Below, piece by piece: positions 6,256 to 8,240 of a stretch of DNA of 8,240 bases. The position numbers and the translations under genes were made by a program. Each line of letters starts with the position of its first letter. The stretch's first letter is position 1. Below the pieces are notes generated by a model. It was not told the origin of the DNA. It saw only the letters and a program-made list of their open reading frames with translations, and did not search any database. The stretch comes from JAPLJQ01 sp037143735 (GTDB taxonomy: Bacteria; Desulfobacterota; Syntrophia; Syntrophales; UBA2185). The stretch is taken from positions 1-8,240 of the forward strand of contig JBAWYD010000097.1 in assembly GCA_037143735.1 (NCBI GenBank), given 5' to 3'.

Positions 6256-8139
6256 TCATGATGTCGTCTGAGGGAGTTTGAGTTTCTGATCTACATACAG
6301 CGAATCGGTCTGTTTCATCCGGTTTAACTTTCTCAGTTCGCTGACACTGGTTTTATATTTTTTCGCTATCCTGTCGAGGGTATCCCCTCTTTTTACCCTG
6401 TATGTGGCATTCCCTGACGGGGAAGCAGATCCTGCCACCTTCAACTTTTTGCCCGCATACAGGGGATCTTTCATTTTCATATTGTTCAGTTTCAACAATG
6501 CGCCGATCGTTGTATTGTTCTTTCTGGCAATTTTATCCAGTGTATCTCCCTTTTTCACCTGATAGACAGATATGGATTGTGCTGCTTTGCGAACAGGTTT
6601 ATCGTCAGGGGCCGACCTTGCTGTTTTCACTTTTTCCGAAGCAGCCTTATCCTTTCCCGTATCCGGAATCTTCAACATCCGGCCCGCATACAGGGGATCT
6701 TTCAATTTCATCTCGTTCAGCTTTAACAGCGTGCCAATCGTTGTGCCGTGTTTTTTTGCAATGTTGTCGAGGGTATCGCCTTTGGAAATCCTGTATGAGA
6801 ATACCCGGGGTTTAGATGTGATTTCCCTTCCTTCAGCGTTATCTCCGGTCCTTTTCATAACCTCTTTTTTGACAACGGAAGAACTCCTTTTCCCCTTCCC
6901 TTCCCCTGTTTCCCTGACGTCTTTGAGGTCTTGATCATCCTTCTCTTCTATGTCTTCCTTATTGTCCGTCTTTGTGACAATGACCTCCGGCACAGGGTGA
7001 ACGGGCAGAAATTCTGTTACCGCGGATGCAATGGCTTTGGCGATCTCCGTCTGATAGCGACCGGTTCGTAACAGGCGTTCTTCCTTCGGATTCGAAATGT
7101 AGGCTGTTTCCACAAGAATAGACGGGATTTCCGGCAATTTCAGCACCCGGAACTGGGCCTCCTGGACGGTGCTGAATTTCACACGGCCTACTGTGTTGAG
7201 GTATTTCAGTACATTGCTGCCAAAAACCTTCGATGAGTTGATCGTATTGGTTTGAAACATGTTCAATATAATTGGGTCCGATTCATCGCTGCTTTCTCCG
7301 TTGGAAGAACCGCCAACAATATCTGCCAGGTTTTCCTGTCTTGCAAGGAACTTCGCCGCTTCGCTGCTCGCTCCTCTGACAGACAGGCAGTACACAGAAC
7401 TTCCCCTGGCATCCCTTCTTCTGAAGGCATCGGCATGAATGCTGATGAAAAGATCGGCGCCGTACTCTCTCGCGATTTTTAATCTCTTTTTAAAAGGGAC
7501 ATAATAATCTCCATCCCTGGTCAGGAAGGCGCGATATCCTTCCTTCTTGTTTAAAATGGTCCTCAATTTTCTGCTGATTTCAAGAACAACCCTCTTTTCA
7601 TAAGTTCTGTGCCGGCCGACTGCCCCAGGATCTTCTCCTCCATGACCGGGGTCGATGACAACAATTTTGTTTTTTCTTGAAACCTTGACTTCTTCTCTTG
7701 CCTGAGTCTCCCGCTTCTCCACTTCCGGGATTTTGATATCTATAACCACCCGATCCGGTTTATCATCATACTGATTTAATTTAAAAACCTTCGATTCCAC
7801 ATTCGCGTCAATGGACAGCTCCACTTTCACGCCTCCTTCCAGGAGGTCTGTCACGCGAACTTTATCAATCCCCGGTTTCTTCAGGATTATTTCGTGCGGG
7901 AGGGCTTTGTAAAATTTGGCATCCTTAAAATGAATGAGGATCTTTTTTTCCGCCTTTTCAACTGTATAGGGGACATCTTCAGTCGTATCAATGACAATCC
8001 TTGTATGATCGGGGGCGGTCCAATGTCTGACATTCAGAATTTTATTCTGAGCCAGGGCGTGTAGGGGCAAACATACTATGAAAAGAAAGGCGGCCAAGCC
8101 TGCTATTTTTAAGATTCTGGTCATCATTGGGTAATTCAT
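6256..8139 (-). CDS. Periplasmic N-acetylmuramoyl-L-alanine amidase, AmiC-like, with three LysM domains
   Basis: Cleaves the lactyl-amide bond between MurNAc and the stem peptide in peptidoglycan, typically during daughter-cell separation. The 627 residues comprise a signal peptide (hydrophobic 9-29, likely cut after ALA30); an AMIN domain (about 33-137) for septal or envelope targeting; a zinc amidase domain (Amidase_3, about 158-377); a charged Lys/Glu/Asp linker (about 385-445); and LysM peptidoglycan-binding repeats at about 447-491, 525-568 and 579-622. Predicted zinc ligands are His166 (DPGHGG), Glu181 and His235 (SIHAD); Glu344 (LVETAYISN) is the catalytic glutamate. The segment at about 270-305 corresponds to the regulatory insertion of AmiB/AmiC enzymes, which FtsEX-EnvC or NlpD-type partners relieve. 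The start MNYPMMTRIL has only a weak AAGA-type ribosome-binding site; Met5 or Met6 are alternatives but have none. It is the first gene of the operon. Confidence 0.93.
   Translation of the reverse strand: MNYPMMTRILKIAGLAAFLFIVCLPLHALAQNKILNVRHWTAPDHTRIVIDTTEDVPYTVEKAEKKILIHFKDAKFYKALPHEIILKKPGIDKVRVTDLLEGGVKVELSIDANVESKVFKLNQYDDKPDRVVIDIKIPEVEKRETQAREEVKVSRKNKIVVIDPGHGGEDPGAVGRHRTYEKRVVLEISRKLRTILNKKEGYRAFLTRDGDYYVPFKKRLKIAREYGADLFISIHADAFRRRDARGSSVYCLSVRGASSEAAKFLARQENLADIVGGSSNGESSDESDPIILNMFQTNTINSSKVFGSNVLKYLNTVGRVKFSTVQEAQFRVLKLPEIPSILVETAYISNPKEERLLRTGRYQTEIAKAIASAVTEFLPVHPVPEVIVTKTDNKEDIEEKDDQDLKDVRETGEGKGKRSSSVVKKEVMKRTGDNAEGREITSKPRVFSYRISKGDTLDNIAKKHGTTIGTLLKLNEMKLKDPLYAGRMLKIPDTGKDKAASEKVKTARSAPDDKPVRKAAQSISVYQVKKGDTLDKIARKNNTTIGALLKLNNMKMKDPLYAGKKLKVAGSASPSGNATYRVKRGDTLDRIAKKYKTSVSELRKLNRMKQTDSLYVDQKLKLPQTTS
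6436..6801 (-). repeat. Intragenic LysM duplication visible at DNA level
   Basis: LysM1 (about 6667-6801) and LysM2 (about 6436-6567) are related copies. They share a 23-base identical stretch (6451-6473 and 6682-6704, 231 bases apart) encoding KDPLYAG. Both also have near-identical DNA around the preceding IGxLLKLN segment. LysM3 (6274-6405) is clearly more diverged (TDSLYVDQ). This indicates a later duplication of one LysM plus linker unit. Confidence 0.75.
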
Positions 8140-8153
8140 CTCATTTTCTTTTG

Positions 8154-8182
8154 AATCTATCAGATTGATCAGGGGATTTCAA
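8154..8182 (-). promoter_or_regulatory. Candidate sigma70-type promoter of the amidase operon
   Basis: On the minus strand, TTGAAA (8182-8177) resembles a -35 box (5 of 6). After exactly 17 bases comes TAGATT (8159-8154), a weaker -10 (4 of 6), giving a leader of only about 8-13 bases before the ATG at 8139. The -35 lies in the loop of the 8168-8189 inverted repeat, so that repeat could be an operator. The assignment is by eye only. Confidence 0.32.
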
Positions 8183-8189
8183 CCCTGAT
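8168..8189. repeat. Inverted repeat overlapping the candidate amidase promoter
   Basis: ATCAGGG (8168-8174) and CCCTGAT (8183-8189) are perfect seven-base complements separated by eight bases. The repeat lies 29-50 bases upstream of the amidase start and encloses the candidate -35. It may be a regulator binding site or, if transcribed from further upstream, an mRNA hairpin. Confidence 0.5.
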
Positions 8190-8237
8190 ATAGAAAATGT
8201 ATTGACAATCCCTCTTCTTAGTGACATTTTCTCAGGG
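8183..8237. repeat. Longer interrupted inverted repeat upstream of the amidase
   Basis: AGAAAATGT (8192-8200) is perfectly complementary to ACATTTTCT (8224-8232), with a 23-base spacer. The pairing resumes outside it as CCCTG (8183-8187) with CAGGG (8233-8237), skipping a four-base ATAT bulge, for 14 pairs in all. CCCTG is also an arm of the neighbouring repeat, so the two structures exclude each other. The window ends three bases beyond it, so upstream context is missing. Confidence 0.5.
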
Positions 8238-8240
8238 AAA

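Noticed and set aside
6402..6934. Plus-strand open frames opposite the LysM region
   Set aside because: They mirror the low-complexity Lys-rich coding sequence of the amidase and have no family resemblance.
1..8240. CRISPR array, tRNA, rRNA, insertion sequence, prophage or defence system
   Set aside because: No regularly spaced repeats, cloverleaf or rRNA-like sequence, transposase motif or terminal inverted repeats were seen, and all large frames are accounted for by metabolic or envelope genes.

Overview
The window looks like chromosome of an anaerobic Gram-negative bacterium, most simply a Desulfobacterota ('Deltaproteobacteria') lineage such as the syntrophic Syntrophales. This is inferred from three things: a selenocysteine formate dehydrogenase of the NuoG-like cytosolic type beside an oxalate/formate-family transporter, an envelope operon with a periplasmic amidase, and an RsbRD-N-like domain style I associate with that group. 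The assignment rests on gene content only; no taxonomic marker is present.

Plus strand, 1-3835: formate metabolism. Positions 1-2400 are one gene, the 3' roughly 90% of a formate dehydrogenase catalytic subunit. Simple ORF calling breaks it at an in-frame TGA (769-771). That TGA is the active-site selenocysteine codon and is followed by a strong bacterial SECIS hairpin (783-801). A 193-base gap holds three hairpins, the last terminator-like, and a possible promoter/operator. It precedes a 12-helix major facilitator transporter of the oxalate:formate antiporter (OFA) family (2594-3835). Together they suggest interconversion of formate with CO2 and movement of formate or a related carboxylate across the inner membrane.

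A perfect 12-bp hairpin flanked by A and T tracts (3870-3903) serves as a shared terminator between the convergent plus- and minus-strand units.

Minus strand, 8240 down to 3904: a compact four-gene operon, transcribed in the order (i) exported N-acetylmuramoyl-L-alanine amidase (AMIN + Amidase_3 + three LysM), (ii) small exported protein of unknown function, (iii) class I SAM-dependent methyltransferase, (iv) zinc-ribbon Nudix hydrolase with a C-terminal RsbRD-N-like helical domain. Intergenic gaps are 16 and 15 bases, followed by a 4-base ATGA overlap. A candidate promoter and two nested inverted repeats lie upstream of the amidase.

Most worth a second look are the selenocysteine readthrough that automated calling splits, the Nudix/RsbRD-like fusion coupled to an unassigned methyltransferase, and the alternative hairpins upstream of the amidase. 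I found no CRISPR array, tRNA, rRNA, insertion sequence or phage gene. The only gene-free stretches are 2401-2593, 3836-3903 and 8140-8240, all under 300 bases.
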